Assembly (NCBI RefSeq): GCF_009905375.1
Contig: NC_133656.1
Coordinates: 230,915,739 to 230,979,738 of the forward strand
Source: Apium graveolens
Lineage: Eukaryota > Streptophyta > Magnoliopsida > Apiales > Apiaceae
Direction of reading: 5' to 3'
DNA: 64,000 nt
The notes under the pieces are model-generated. The model was given only the letters and a program-made list of their open reading frames with translations, was not told where the DNA came from and did not search any database. Below, piece by piece: positions 1 to 12,424 of the stretch (its first letter is position 1; each line of letters begins with the position of its first letter). A program made the translations under genes and the position numbers.

Positions 1-995
1 TCTAGTTAATTAAAATATTATAAGAGTATCTCCCAAGCTAACCATATGTTAAGTCTATTATACCTAATGTGTAAAATATGTATCACTCTAACGTTAAGTC
101 GTGTTACGTATAATTTTAGATAACGAAAAACATGCACACTACATCTATTGAATCATTTGTCATCATCTATAATTATTCACGTCAGTTGTAACCCTAATTT
201 TAACCCATTCTTAATTATGTTTTTTAATTGTAATATGAGCATATTACATTAAATTATTATTTTTTCAATATTTAACTTTAAATATTTAATATGATGATAT
301 GTATAAAATATTATTTTATTGATAACTAAATTTTTAAAAATTCTAAGATAATATACATTTTTAGTTATATGTTTTTTTTTAATATGTAAGTAATGTTTGT
401 TAATCTATTTATTTCATTTATTTTTAAATATATTATCATACTTTTCGTTAAACATACAAATTATTTATTTATATTTTTATAATTTTTAGTTTAAAATATT
501 GATAAAAATATAAAAATATTATAACATTATTATTAAATTTCTTTCAGTTAAATAATATTATTATATTTTCTATATATACATATATTTAAAATTAATAAAA
601 ATGAGATTTTGAATATAGTTAATGATTATAACTAATAATAGTGGAGTATAATTGCTTACAAGTTCAACAAAAATTTACGTAACCATGTTTTACTAACAGT
701 TTTAACTATTACTTTTTGAGATGCTCCAAGAGCATTTCCAAGAGATTCCCAACAGGGGTTTGCTGAGTAAATTTAATCATAAATACAATAATTAATATAC
801 ATACATTATTTGTTTTAATCATTAATGTTCATTCATTATTACATAATTAATACAGATTCATTCATGTAATTTTTATTACCTCAATTAAAATATCAATAAT
901 ATGCAAGTCATTACAAATAATTTCTTTATAAAATTTACATACTCTATTAAAAAAATTAGTATAAAAAATTTAAATGATAACTCTTGCATAAGAAT

Positions 996-1245
996 TCATA
1001 TAATACATAAGTTATCTCACTGACTTACTAATATCGATTAGTTGTTTCATACTTAATATATATATATATATATATATATATACTTATTTATAACTAATTA
1101 TTATAGAAATACATGCATGCATCATATAATACATAAGCTATCTTCATAATTGGCTTACTAATATCGATTAATTATTGCATATTTAATATATATATATATA
1201 TTTATAACTAATTACTATAGAAATACATGCACGCATACATGTATA
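996..1245. repeat. Tandem duplication of about 125 bp with internal TA tracts
   Basis: Two copies, about 996-1120 and 1121-1245, share the order: ATAATACATAAG, then CTTACTAATATCGATTA, then a (TA)n tract (1056-1082 and about 1186-1201), then TATAACTAATTA and AGAAATACATGCA. The copies differ by substitutions and by TA tract length. This is seen directly by eye alignment. No function is implied. Confidence 0.65.
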
Positions 1246-1312
1246 CATACATACACACATACATGCATATATCCATACATCCAAACATATGTACGTATGT
1301 ACGTACATAGTA
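1224..1312. repeat. Degenerate CATA/GTAC simple-repeat tract
   Basis: The stretch is built from short repeats of CATA, CATG and GTACGTAC, partly palindromic. It is simple sequence with no coding content. Confidence 0.5.
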
Positions 1313-1318
1313 CATAGA

Positions 1319-1487
1319 GACGGATCCATAAATATTTTTTTAGGGGGACACTGAGCAAATTCCGGGAATACACTTTTATGGTTTTGAGTTTTAAGGGGGC
1401 AGTTTCATATATTTTAAAATTTCAAATGGGGAAAAATTATATAATTTGATTTTAGGGGGACACTCTTACTAAATCTACCCTTGTACG
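1319..1487. other. Possible small repeat remnant flanked by GTACGTACAT
   Basis: The segment begins with CGGATCCATAAAT and contains three AGGGGG(A/C) blocks (about 1342, 1394 and 1453), unlike the AT-rich surroundings. GTACGTACAT occurs on both sides, at about 1299 and 1483. A G-rich tract after GGATCCA is, from memory, common in plant interspersed repeats, but I cannot name the family. The flanking repeat could be a target duplication or simply part of the GTAC tract. Confidence 0.3.
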
Positions 1488-1904
1488 TACATGTGTATAT
1501 ATATATAACAATTTAGTTGAAGATGTTATATTTTCAGAGCAGGTTCTTAATTATTAGAGCAATATAATAAAAATATTATATTACGCATGGGGTAGGATTG
1601 TCTTCTCCTTATTATTTGCTCAAAAAATTAAAAACCTGATCTTCAAATGAAATTTCCCTTTTAATTAATGATTCAATTTTTTTTGTCTAGAAAAAATAAA
1701 ATTGTACTTATTTTTAATGTAAGCTAAATTCTAAAAATGAGAATACATATATTATTAATTATCAAATTAATAATATAAATATTTAATTTTAAATATAAAG
1801 TAAAAATAAATATTAATAGTAATAGTAATAATTTTAAATTTCATTAAAAAATAAAAAATATTTAATTTGAATAACACGTCTATAAAACATATATATTAAA
1901 AATT

Positions 1905-1938
1905 CTAATAATAATAATAATTATTATTATTATTATAG
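1905..1938. repeat. Palindromic TAA/TTA triplet repeat
   Basis: A run of TAA triplets is followed directly by a run of TTA triplets, giving a near-perfect inverted repeat able to fold as an all-AT hairpin. A further TAATAATAATAA follows from 1939. Confidence 0.7.
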
Positions 1939-2340
1939 TAATAATAATAAACAATAGTTATACATGAGAAACTTGAGTACAAAGTCATGTTATTTATAAA
2001 AAGTGGTAGTACATTTAAATTATAATATAATTTATTTTTATAAAATATTATTATTCGTCATTAATCTTAATGATATTATCACAGCCTACTGACTTCTAAT
2101 CACACAGTTGACTGGCATATACCATGTTTATCACATTAACACTAATACTTAGGTCTACTATAAATATTTGCGAATTAAATATTAAAACACAAATCAACTA
2201 GAGATACTTATATATTAAATATGATTATGTGCATCACAACCATTTATATCTCTAACTGAATAAATATTTATATTTAAGCATGTCATACTTTAAGTATTAT
2301 ATTCTTATATTTACACAAAAAAAAATAAATTAAGGACTTT

Positions 2341-2412
2341 CATATATATATATATATATTTATATATATACACACACATATATATATATATATAATATAT
2401 ATGCACATATAT
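2341..2412. repeat. TA-rich microsatellite cluster
   Basis: Alternating TA tracts are interrupted by ACACACA and ATGCACATA. This is simple-sequence DNA. Confidence 0.7.
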
Positions 2413-4732
2413 ATGTATATGTATGTGTGAATTTATGCAAAAAAAAAACCTTTAACTTATGGTCTTTATAATTCATAAATTATATGATAACGTTGGTTTA
2501 TATTGGTATTTTACGGCGTCATCATGCGTGAACGAATAATATTAACTAAAATAAATAATCTTGGTAAAGTTTACATATGAAATACAATCAAGAAGCGCCT
2601 AGTATGTCGAGAGATGTGGATTTATTAATATTTTTCGAGAGAGGGGAAATAGTTACTAAGGTCGGAAATTAAAATTGAAGAAAAATAAAATTCAAATAAC
2701 AATTATAAAATAAAATTTTATGTAAAAAACAACTATATCGTGCAGTAGTTTAGGCAATTACTAAAATTTCTAAAAAACTCCCATAGGTCGTCCTTAACAG
2801 TGGAAAATAAGAAATGTCACCACAGGTCTCTACGTCAATTGTAGATAAACATTATTGCACCAATGTCATCATAATAAAAATCTATTCATATACACAAATA
2901 AATCTATCATCGGATGGGGTACAACATGAAATATTATCAACAAGTATAACTAAAATAATATTGATTCGTCCAATCTAGAGCATGTCTGTGCATTGCACGG
3001 GTTATAGAGCTAGTTCTTACTAGCACAGTAACACTACACTATTGAATATATTCTTGATTCTTAATAGCACAGTAGCACTACACTATCCATTTTAAATATT
3101 GGGTCGACCCATTAACAAGATTGTACTTTAATTTTACTATTTCTCCCCGAAATATCCATACTTTTGGATCAATCCGATTCAAAAACCGGCATGCATTCAC
3201 ACATGACGTAATTAACGTCAATTTTGGAAACTTCCCCGTTAGTGAGTTGACCCCGTACTTTTCTTTACACTATATTTTATGGTTTTTGCGGTCAAATTTA
3301 CGGGTAACAATATATACCGTCCGTAATTAAATCAACCGATAGTTAGTAACAAAATCAAACCTAATTTTCATGAGCATCTCACTATTTTGAATTTCAAAAC
3401 TCAAAGATTGTAAGATATAAATATGGAAACCACTATAATCAAGTCTTATCCATGACTAATTATTTTTCTAAATTTTTATTATTGCTTTTGTGCAACAGTT
3501 TGCTCTGTGACATATACAGTTTCAATTTTGTTATGTGACTCGATTGTCTGGTTTTTGATGAGCAATTCTAGTAAGTCAACGTCACTGATTTTGTTTAGCT
3601 TGTGCTTCCTGTGAATATGATCTTTTTTTACTCGATTAAGTTGTACAAAGGCGTAACATTAGTTTACTGAGTAAGTATTTAAGGCACTATTTCATTACAG
3701 TTGATTATGTCAGAATTCTAAAACCCATTTTTCATTTCTAGATTTGTATACAGTATGGATATATATTTTTGTGTATACAATATGCTTTGTTTGCAATATG
3801 AAAATTAGTTTTTTTTACATTTACTTTCTACACTTGTTCATGTGCATATTAAGTTTTTGATCTAATGCTCAAAAGATATGCTTATTAGGCAAATCAGATT
3901 ACATTTTACTCCCATTCTGAGTTGCATATTAAATAGGATGTTATTTGAACCGTATGCATATGAAATTTAAACTTAACAATTTGTGCAGGGTGTGGGAGCC
4001 GGGACCTTACGTCTTTGTAAGTCATTCTTAATTTCCTGGACATTTACATGGATGATAGAAGCATGTATTTAGATTCTACTCTTCGTCCTAAACTGTGAAT
4101 TTTTTAAAAATTAACAGAATAATGTATGTATTTTGAACTTATGCTTTTAATTTTTTATTGCAATTTTTTATGTGATTTTTTGGTATATAGTAGTTAACAT
4201 GAATTAATTTCAATTAAAGTCTTTTTGGGTAATATTTTTTGTTCGCAGTATCTTTAGATTTCTGTATTTTTACGTGTTTTCTATCCAACAGAAGGTTTCT
4301 CACAATAATTAGCCTACTTGCATATCGATATCGACAAGAATTAACTGCTTATTTTAGTATTTTACTGACTAACTATATTCCTATACTCATTTTATTGTTT
4401 TGGATCTCAACTACATAATTATTCAAGCTGCTGCCATAATTTTTTAATTATTTTTGTTGTAAGGTTAGAAGCGACTTCCTCTTAGACCGTGGTCTCCTTC
4501 CACCCAACTACTATGTCCTTAATTAGTTGTATAACTCTGATGAAGTGTAATAGGTATAAAATATTTATAATATTGTTTTTTATATTTAGAAAATAGAGCA
4601 AGTAAGAGCATATTAAATGGCGACAATTTACAGTCGTTAAACATGAATAGAGACAACTTTAGGCGCTCTTTATTTGCCCACGAGATCGCCCTTTGCTTGC
4701 CAATATGAACTAAGAACTCAATGTTTCATGAT

Positions 4733-5035
4733 TGTGACGGCCTCAACCCCGGGGTCAGGAGTTAACGTCACTAAACACAATTACCAGTAACGTAAACAAC
4801 AAGATTATTATTAATATATACTAACTCGACCCCGAACCAAAATCCGATCCAGGTTCAAGTATGATCCAGGCTACACATTATTACAAACCATTTATTCAAA
4901 AGTCTGACACAAACTAACTTATTCAGCAACTCATCAGACCGCATGTTGTCTGATACTAACTACCTGTGAGGAGTCGGGTCTAGATGGGGCGGAGACACGG
5001 TTCTGCCAAGGTCTGATTGGTCTCCTAGGCATTTG

Positions 5036-5113
<78 letters not shown>

Positions 5114-7008
5114 CAGGTTGCAAGGATGAGCATAATCACTCAGCAGTACCAACATATGAATATCAAGATAAAAACAGTAATGTAAACATTGATAGGAACA
5201 AAACTATAATCAACATGAAATCTCAATTCCGTAAATCATTCGAACAACATTATATAAAGAAAAGTTGAGATAACTGGATATCACTGACTACCATGCTTTT
5301 AACAAAAAATAATGTAGTAGTGTGTTGTGTAAGTACCATAGCCCAATTTTAGCATGTTATTCACATTTATAAAACCACTGTATCAATTACTCATTTCCTA
5401 AAGGAAATCACAAAGCCAAATCAGATACGTAACGAATATGTGAAGACAGCTGATCAGACTATCAACACCAGACGACTCTAACTGCAATCCCATTTACCTG
5501 TTCCGGAACTCAAAGACTAGCTATGTCTCTGACCTGCTGGACTAATCGGTTAGATAGTGCGCGCAACTGAATTAGCCTCTTATGCCACCTCAATAGGCCT
5601 ACTCTGGCCCCAATGTATCCCATATCTGATCGTTTTATCTAGTTTTCAAAATCGCTTGTACCTATCACATTTTAAAACAATTCACTTTAACAGCAGAAAT
5701 AGAAAATCTTGTTCACAAATCATTTCATTCGAGATTGGTACCTTTCAAAGTTACTTTTCCCCAAAATATATTTAAAACGGTGATTTATAACTATAGGGGA
5801 TACGTAACTTATAACGTTTTTGTTCCTTTACGATATTAAAATATAAGCTATTCATATATACTGAACCATAAAAGAATGGTCAGGGGTACTTGCCTTGCAA
5901 CGCTTTCGAAAACCCTAAGTAGCTTTTATGCTGACCGCGGTCCTGGCGAAACTAGACTGGGATCGGAGGAAACAAGCCGGAGAAACAGAAACGGCGGTGA
6001 CCGGAAGCACCAAGAAGAAGAGGGGAAGGAGACGCGAACGGGAGAGTAGAGGAGAGAGGACAGAGAGAGATTTTTTTATGAGAGAAAAATAGAGAGAATT
6101 TGTGAGAGGCCGAAAGATGAGAGACAAAAGAACTGATGTTTGTGTGTGTTTATCTGATTGCCACGAATCAATAATAGGAAACACATGTCCGAAAATTAAT
6201 AACATGCCCCTGTCTCGATCGATTTAGATACAATATACAAATAGATTTTTAATCAGGTCCGAACCAAAATAATCTTACAATGTTATAAATATCCCAAACT
6301 TAACAAAACATAAGTTTCAAAATTTTAAAACAAATTTTGGAGCGCAATAACTATCCGGGTTTAGCGATCGAACGAAACAAGGTGCGGTTAAAAACATATC
6401 GAAATAAATTCAAATTAGTCTTAAAATGTGAGAAATATCCCGAACTAAATAAAAACATAAATTACAAAATTTTAAAACAATTTTTGAAGTGCACTTTATA
6501 CCCGCTTTTAATAATTAAACGAAATAGCGCGCAGGTGAAATTAATCCCAAAAATTTCCAGAATAATTTTAAAATTCTCAGAATATTATAAACTTAGTAAA
6601 ACATGAATTTCATGATTCTTGAAGAATTATGGAATTAAATATGGATTTTACAAATAAACACAATCAGAAAATCTTTTAAGGTTAAATAATTAATGAAATA
6701 TTGATTTCTCAATTTTATAAAATCTCAAAAATAATTATTTAGATTATAAAATTATAAAACCAATTTTAGAGGAAATCCAGATATTTATGGAATTAAAACT
6801 GTAATAAAATCACTTTTATAAGCGAAACCAAACCATATAACTCAATAATAAATCACAAAAATTCCAACCTATATACCAATAAATCACAGACACATAATAA
6901 TCATCAACACACTACTGCCAAAACCAATACACATTTTTATTTAATTATTTACTTAATTATTACACTTTTAAAATAATAAAAATACTAGAAAATATACGAG
7001 TCGTTATA
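4733..7008 (-). repeat. 3' LTR of the chromovirus
   Basis: 2,276 bp beginning TGTGACGGCCTCAACC and ending GAGTCGTTATA, colinear with 13655-15881. The length difference comes mainly from a (TA)n tract at about 5039-5110, far longer than in the partner LTR. Scattered substitutions, many C-to-T/G-to-A, point to an old insertion. Confidence 0.9.
5039..5110. repeat. (TA)n microsatellite inside the left LTR
   Basis: About 36 uninterrupted TA units. The same position in the partner LTR (about 13959-13986) has about 14. Since LTRs are identical at insertion, the difference arose afterwards. Confidence 0.9.
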
Positions 7009-7021
7009 TCCTTTCCCCTTT
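7009..7021 (-). other. Polypurine tract of the chromovirus
   Basis: On the minus strand the 13 bases AAAGGGGAAAGGA sit directly against the 3' LTR. In LTR retrotransposons such a tract primes plus-strand DNA synthesis. Its position fixes the element's orientation and its LTR boundary. Confidence 0.85.
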
Positions 7022-7048
7022 AAAAAGATTATGTCCCTAGAATCTGAC

Positions 7049-8536
7049 TTAGCTAAACAAATGAGGATATTTATCAAGCATGTCTGAATCTAACTCCCAA
7101 GTAGACTCTTCTACTCGAGGATTTCTCCACAGAACTTTCACTATGGGGATCGACTTATTCCTAAGGACTCGCTCTTTACGGTCTAAAATTTGGATCGGTT
7201 GTTCCACGTAGGTCAAATATGGCTGAAGCTCAATGGGTTCGTATTTTATAACCTGATTTGAATCAGGAACGTAGGGCTTTAACATAGATACGTGGAACAC
7301 ATTGTGGATATGCTGCAACTGCGGCGACAATGCTATCTTGTAGGCAACCTTTCCTACTTTCTTCGAAACCTCAAATGATCCTATAAATTTGGGGCTAAGT
7401 TTACCTTTCTAACCAAATCGCACTAACCCTTTCAAGGTGATACCTTTGGTAACACCAGTGCTTTCTATCTCAAAGTTTATATCCTTCCTATGCAAGTCTG
7501 TGTTCTTTCTCTGCCTATCTTGGGCTGCTTATAACCTTTTCTGAATCAATACTACCGCATCTCTGGTTTGCTGAACCAACTCGGGGCCTAACATTTTCTT
7601 CTCTCATACTTCATCCCAATACAATGGTGATCTACACTTACGTCCATACAAAGCTTCGTAAGGCGGCATTTCAATGCTTGCATGATAGTTGTTGTTATAC
7701 AGGATTTCAATTAAAGGTAGGTGTTCGTCCCAATTTCCCTTAAAATCCAAAACACAAACTCTCAACATATCCTCGATGGTCTGAATTGTTCTCTCACTTT
7801 GACCGTCTGTCTGAGGATGATAGGCGGTGCTCATATTCAACTTAGTTCCTAAACACTTTAGGAATTTGGTCCAAAACATAGAATTGAACCTCAGGTCTCG
7901 ATCTGATACTATAGACACGGAAACTCCATGCTTGGTCACTATCTCATCCAAATACAACTTAACTAACTTTTTCAAAGAATACCTTTCATTGATCGGAAGG
8001 AAATGCGCTGACTTGGTCAACCTATCAATGATTACCCAAATGGCGTCGTGATTTGCTCTCGTCTTTGGCAATCCCACTACAAAATCCATTGCAATCTCTT
8101 CCCACTTCCACTGGGGAATCTCCAAAGGTTGTAACAATCCACTTGGTCATTGATGTTCCGCCTTTATCATCTGACATACATGACATTTGCTAACCCAGTT
8201 GGCAATATCCTTCTTCATTCCTGGCCACCAAAAATTTCTCTTCAAGTCTTGGTACATCTTAGTGCTACCGGGGTGGATAGAAAATCGAGAGTTATGCGCT
8301 TCGTGTAACACTTCATTCTTTAGTTCCACCACATTAGGAATCCAGATTCTAGAATTAAATCTAAATAAACCTTGGTTATCCTTTTGGGTACATAATTCTT
8401 CTCCTATCAAAGTATCCAACTCTTGTTCCATAACTCCTTCTTGACACCTTTTGATCTTTTCCATCAATGCGGGTTGGAAGGTAATCTTGTAGAGTTGCTC
8501 ATGACTTTTTCTTGGTAATCGAACTTCAATCTCCAT
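7049..8536 (-). pseudogene. Chromovirus integrase with C-terminal chromodomain, broken
   Basis: Reading down the minus strand, 8536-8147 carries the integrase zinc-binding region (HEAHNS, HPGSTKMY, then CHVC). 8137-7604 carries the DDE core: VIIDRLTKSAHF, SDRD, AYHPQTDGQSERT and a downstream glutamate. 7330-7049 carries HNVFHVSMLKPY followed by a chromodomain (YVEQPIQILDRKERV to VEESTWE). Integrase inserts the cDNA; the chromodomain is thought to direct it to marked chromatin (family knowledge). The segments are separated by stops and frame changes around 8140 and in 7331-7603, so no full protein can be made. Confidence 0.88.
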
Positions 8537-9599
8537 CTTTTCTAAGTCTCATGCCAACTCATTTGCAATTTGAACCATATTCAACCTCTCTTTTCTGCTC
8601 AAGGCATCAACCACAACATTGGCTTTGCTTGGGTGAAAATTAATTGAACAATCATAGTCCTTGATCAATTCCAACCACCTTCTTTGTCTCATGTTCAAGT
8701 CCTTCTGCGTAAATATGTACTTCAGGCTCTTATGATCAGTGTAAATATCGCACTTCTCTCCATACAAGTAATGTCTCTACAATTTTAAAGCAAAAACTAT
8801 AGCTGCCAACTCAAGATTATGGACTGGATACTTCTGCTCGTGAGGCTTTAGTTGTCTAGAGGCATATGCAATAACTTTGTCGTGTTGCATCAGTACACAA
8901 CCCAAACCTTTCAAAGAAGCGTCACTATAAATCATAAAGTTTCATGTCTCATCTGGCAATGCCAGTACTGGAGCTGTCACTAACCTCCTTTTCAATTCTT
9001 GGAAACTTTCTTCACACTTTTTCGTCCAAATGAACTTTTCATTCTTCCTGGTTAACTTGGTTAATGGGGATGCAAACTTAGAGAAATCCTTTATAAACCT
9101 TCGGTAATATCCTGCTAGTCCGAGAAAACTTCTTATTTATGTCGGAGTCTTCGGTTGCTCCCACTTGGATACAGCTTCAATCTTCACAGGATATACCTTG
9201 ATACCTTCCTTACTTACCACATGTCCACGAAATTGTACCTCTGTCAACCAAAACTCACACTTGGAGAACTTTGCATATAATTGATTTTCTCTTAACTTTT
9301 GTAGGGAAATCCGTGGATGTGTTGCGTGAACTTCTGGAGTCTTTGAATATGTTAGGTCACACAACACTATAGTGGGGGTTGAATATAGTGTTTATACAAT
9401 CAAATCGATTTCAATACAAGTATGTAACAAAGATCAAGTATATTCAAATAAACTCTTTTACAATAGAACTGTTGTTCTCTCTTAGTGATATTGTTCATCA
9501 CTGAGAGAGAACAACAGTTCTATTGTAACAGAGTTTATTTGAATATACTTGATCTTTGTTACATACTTGTGTTGAAATCAATTTGATTTGTGTTTAGTT

Positions 9600-9712
9600 T
9601 TCAGAACTTAACAACATGACTTATCAGGACTTACTGAAATCAGAACTTACTGAAGTCAGAACTTAATATCAGAACTTAAGGCGTCAGAAGATATATATCA
9701 GGACTTAAGTGT
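9600..9712 (+). repeat. TCAGAACTTA / TCAGGACTTA short-repeat cluster
   Basis: Within about 110 bp of the presumed U3, TCAGAACTTA occurs about four times and TCAGGACTTA twice, at irregular spacing. Such clusters in U3 could be enhancer sites (inference). Confidence 0.65.
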
Positions 9713-9886
9713 GGGAAGACTTCAGATAAGGAATGTGGCTGATTTACAAGAGAAGATCTGGACTAAAACAAAAGAAGATATGCATGAAGAGTTAGAGGAC
9801 TAGAAGACTTGTAGAAAATATCTGATTGATATATTTTAGGAGACAGAATTATATTCCATATCAATTAGAAGATATCTTGTAACTAC

Positions 9887-9894
9887 TATATAAA
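9887..9894 (+). promoter_or_regulatory. Putative TATA box of the inserted LTR
   Basis: TATATAAA lies downstream of the repeat cluster and about 230 bp before the right end. This is where a U3/R boundary would be expected for a plus-strand LTR, and it is the main reason for assigning plus orientation. Confidence 0.5.
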
Positions 9895-10765
9895 CACAAC
9901 TTAGGGTTTACACTATGTGTGTTATCATTCATGAGGAAGATTATACATTGTAACCTAGCAGCTCTTAGTGATATTGTTCATCACCGAGAGAGAACAACAG
10001 TTCTATTGTAACAGAGTTTATTTGAATATACTTGATCTTTGTTACATACTTGTGTTGAAATCAATTTGATTGTATAAACATTATATTCAACCCCCTTCTA
10101 TAGTGTTATGTGACCTAACAGAATATATGAGGATGTCATCAATAAATACAATAACAAACTTATCCAAGTACTCCTTATACACTCGGTTCATTAAATCCAT
10201 AAAAGCCGCTGGCGCATTGGTCAATCCAAACGACATCATTAGGAACTCATAATGGCCATACCTTGTTCTGAATGCAGTCTTGGGAATATCTCCGGGCTTT
10301 ATCTTCAGTTGGTGGTAGCCAGACCTCAAATCAATCTTTGAAAAAAACATTCCCCCTTAAGCTGATCAAACAGATCGTCGATGCGTGGCAAACGATACTT
10401 ATTCTTTATTGTCAGTTTATTCAGTTCCCTGTAGTCAATGCACAATCTCATACTTCTATCCTTCTTCTTTATGAATAACACTAGAGCACCCCACGGAGAA
10501 ACACTAGGTCGAATAACTCTCTTATCCAATAGTCCTGAAGTTGTTTGGCCAATTCTTTTATTTCTACTAGAGCCATTCTATAGGGAGCTTTGGACACTGG
10601 TTCGACTCCTGGTATCAAATCAATAGAGAATTATATCTCTCGATTAGGGGTTAATCCTGGAAACTCTTCTGGAAAGACGCCGAGAAATTCTCTTACTATA
10701 GGAATCTCTTCCAAAATAGGGGTCTCCTTCTTCGTATCCACCATATGATCCGAATATGCTTCACA

Positions 10766-11299
10766 TCATTGCTGCAACAATTTCTTTGCTTGTAATACTG
10801 AAAGGAACTTCTTATCCTGCCTCTGTTCTTGATAGCTAATCTTTTTATTATTTGTAGTATACATAACAACTCTCTTTTTCTTGCAGTCAATATTTGCCTT
10901 ATATAGAGACAACAAATCCATGCCTAGAATAATATCAAATTCTCCTAACTCAAAAGGTATTAGGTCTGCAGGGAAAGTGTATCCTGAAATCTCTATGGAA
11001 CACTTAGGACATAATTGACTTACAGGCACTTTATCCTTATTAGCCACCTCTATGGTCAAAGGTTCATCTAGGTCTTCCAACAGTAATTGCATTTTATTCA
11101 CACAATTCATAGATATAAAAGATTTGGACGCTCCCGAATCAAACAAAACGTTAACAGGTACGGAATTAAGAGAAAGCGTACCTGTAACTACATCGGAATC
11201 TTGAGCTGAAGATTTCTTGGTCATTTTAAAGGTTCTAGCTCTAGCAGTACTTGTTGTTGGTCCTTGGGACACACCTCTTCCAATACTACCTTGGGTCAC
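10766..11299 (-). pseudogene. Chromovirus aspartic protease region
   Basis: A 177-codon frame holds the retropepsin core LFDSGASKSFI followed by the flap-like and C-terminal half (FDIILGMDLL). Retropepsin cleaves the Gag-Pol polyprotein. The upstream part (SARARTFKMTKKSSAQ) is the linker after the gag zinc knuckle. The frame is open here but separated from gag and from RT by stops, so it is only part of a former polyprotein. Confidence 0.85.
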
Positions 11300-11356
11300 T
11301 GATTTTCAATTCCTAGCAATATGCCCCACTTTGCCGTACCTAAAACAGGTTACTCC

Positions 11357-12424
11357 TTAGGTCTCAGACTTGCATTCCGTGGAATGGCCATACTTAAAAC
11401 AGTTGATATTTTCTCTGCACTGACCACTATGCTTCTTTCCGCATGTCTTACAGTCGATCACTGGCTTGCTAAACCTTGTCGGGGTAGAACTAACTGAAGT
11501 GGTACTGAGCCTAGCCTGGGAGAAATTCTGTCTCCTGAACTTCCCATCCTTATTCTTTCCAAACCGGCGCTGAAACTTCTGACTTACTCCTCCTGATTCT
11601 GACTTAGCAGGTCCACTTTCAAACTTCCTTTTCTTCTCACCCTGCTCCTTAACAGCTAACCTCTGGTCACTTTCTATCACTAAGGCAGCCTGAACTATCG
11701 AAGTATACGTCTTGAGTTGTAAGGCTACAATACCACTCCTTATCTTTAGCTTCAACCCTTGTTGAAACCGCTTCGCTCGCTGAGCTTCCGAACTCACATA
11801 CTCTGGTGCTATACGGGCCAACTCCGTAAACTTAGCTTCGTACTCTGTGACACTCCTGTCTCCTTGCTTCAACTCCAAAAACTCCATCTCCATCTGACTC
11901 TGGAGACAATCAGGAAAGTCTTTCTCCAAGAACAGTTCTGTAAATCAGGACCATGGGATAAGACCTTCTCCTTCTAATGCTCGCGTAGACTCCCACCAAT
12001 AGTTTGAATCATTCTTTAGAAAATAACTAGCATAATCTGTCTTTAAATCCTCACTCACCTTGGTGAGTGTAAACGCCTTCTCCGTTTCCTTCAACCATAT
12101 CCTGGAAGCAACATGATCCACTTCACCTTTAAACTCTGGGGGTTTCACCGCCTGGAAAGACTTAAAACTAACAACCTGGTTTGTCCCCCTAATCTCATGC
12201 TGCTACTGGATTTGCAGCTGCTGCTGTTGGATTTGTTGTTGTTGTTGTATGAGCTGTTATTGCTGTTGTTGTTGTTGCTGCTGCAATTATTGTTGTTGTT
12301 GCTGGAATTGTTGTTGCTGTTGGGCCAGGTGAGTAGACTGCTGATGCAACAAATCCATCAATTCACTCATGCAGGGATCCCCAGCAGATCCGTTATTGGG
12401 TTGAGAATTCTTCTTTAGTGGCAT
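11357..12424 (-). pseudogene. Chromovirus gag with N-terminal glutamine tract
   Basis: The likely start is the ATG at 12424-12422 (MPLKKNSQPNNG). A long CAA/CAG tract (about 12330-12197) encodes glutamines and is now broken by several TAA/TAG stops. The capsid-like region follows: PPEFKGEVDHVASRIWL, NYWWESTRA, then KDFPDCLQSQMEMEFLELKQG. A C-terminal zinc knuckle is visible but damaged (INCFKYGHSTECKSE, with Tyr in place of the second Cys). Gag forms the virus-like particle that packages element RNA. There is also a stop near 11945. The retrotrans_gag-type core is clear, so the assignment is firm although the protein is dead. Confidence 0.85.
12197..12330 (-). repeat. Degenerate CAA/CAG repeat encoding polyglutamine
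   Basis: On the minus strand the tract is mostly CAA and CAG codons (glutamine) with a few ATT, CTG and TAA/TAG codons. It lies just after the first 35 codons of gag. Confidence 0.8.

Larger units (their letters stand above)
1..4727. other. AT-rich intergenic DNA, no gene recognised
   Basis: I find no coding region I can support here. Reading frames are short and without recognisable domains; the longest, 69 codons at 3121-3330, lacks any motif. The stretch holds TA and CATA simple repeats, a local tandem duplication and a triplet palindrome, listed separately. A few splice-like signals occur, for example a pyrimidine tract with AG before 3989 and a GTAAG after about 4017, but they do not join into a convincing gene. 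This is the left flank of the chromovirus inserted at 4733. Confidence 0.6.
9350..10120 (+). mobile_element. Aberrant LTR-derived insertion with two U5-type ends
   Basis: 771 bp running from TGTTAGGTCAC to GTGACCTAACA, flanked by the 5-bp duplication GAATA (9345-9349, 10121-10125) and interrupting the chromovirus RT. The body (about 9590-10120) looks like a plus-strand copia LTR: U3 with TCAGAACTTA repeats, a TATA box at 9887, then R/U5 ending in a CAACCCCCTTCT-type terminus like other SIRE LTRs here. Its left 240 bp are instead an inverted copy of the right end (about 9350-9488), a 7-nt loop, then a direct partial copy (about 9496-9588). Both termini are therefore LTR 3' ends in opposite orientation. 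The arrangement is seen directly; origin by strand switching or autointegration is inference. Confidence 0.8.
8549..10529 (-). pseudogene. Chromovirus reverse transcriptase and RNase H, split by an insertion
   Basis: RT starts at about 10529 ([13 protein letters not shown]), continues through [11 protein letters not shown] and reaches the active site FIDDILIYS at about 10125. The frame then enters the 771-bp insertion and resumes at 9349 with YSKTPEVHATH and the connection region to about 9137. The duplicated target bases encode the same Tyr-Ser on both sides, so removing one copy would restore reading at this point. RNase H follows, with DHKSLKYIF and [11 protein letters not shown] in 8767-8549. 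Other stops and frame changes mean the gene was dying independently of the insertion. Confidence 0.88.

Noticed and set aside
3121..3330. 69-codon plus-strand frame
   Set aside because: No motif, no homologue recognised, no supporting context; expected by chance.
4934..5155. Reading frame encoding alternating Tyr-Ile on the minus strand
   Set aside because: It is the (TA)n microsatellite in the chromovirus LTR read as protein; a similar short frame appears at the same place in the other LTR.
9350..10120. MITE or DNA transposon with long terminal inverted repeats
   Set aside because: TG...CA ends, a 5-bp duplication, a TATA box and a CAACCCCCTTCT terminus fit a copia LTR; no DNA-transposon family ends are recognised. 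Kept as an aberrant LTR product.
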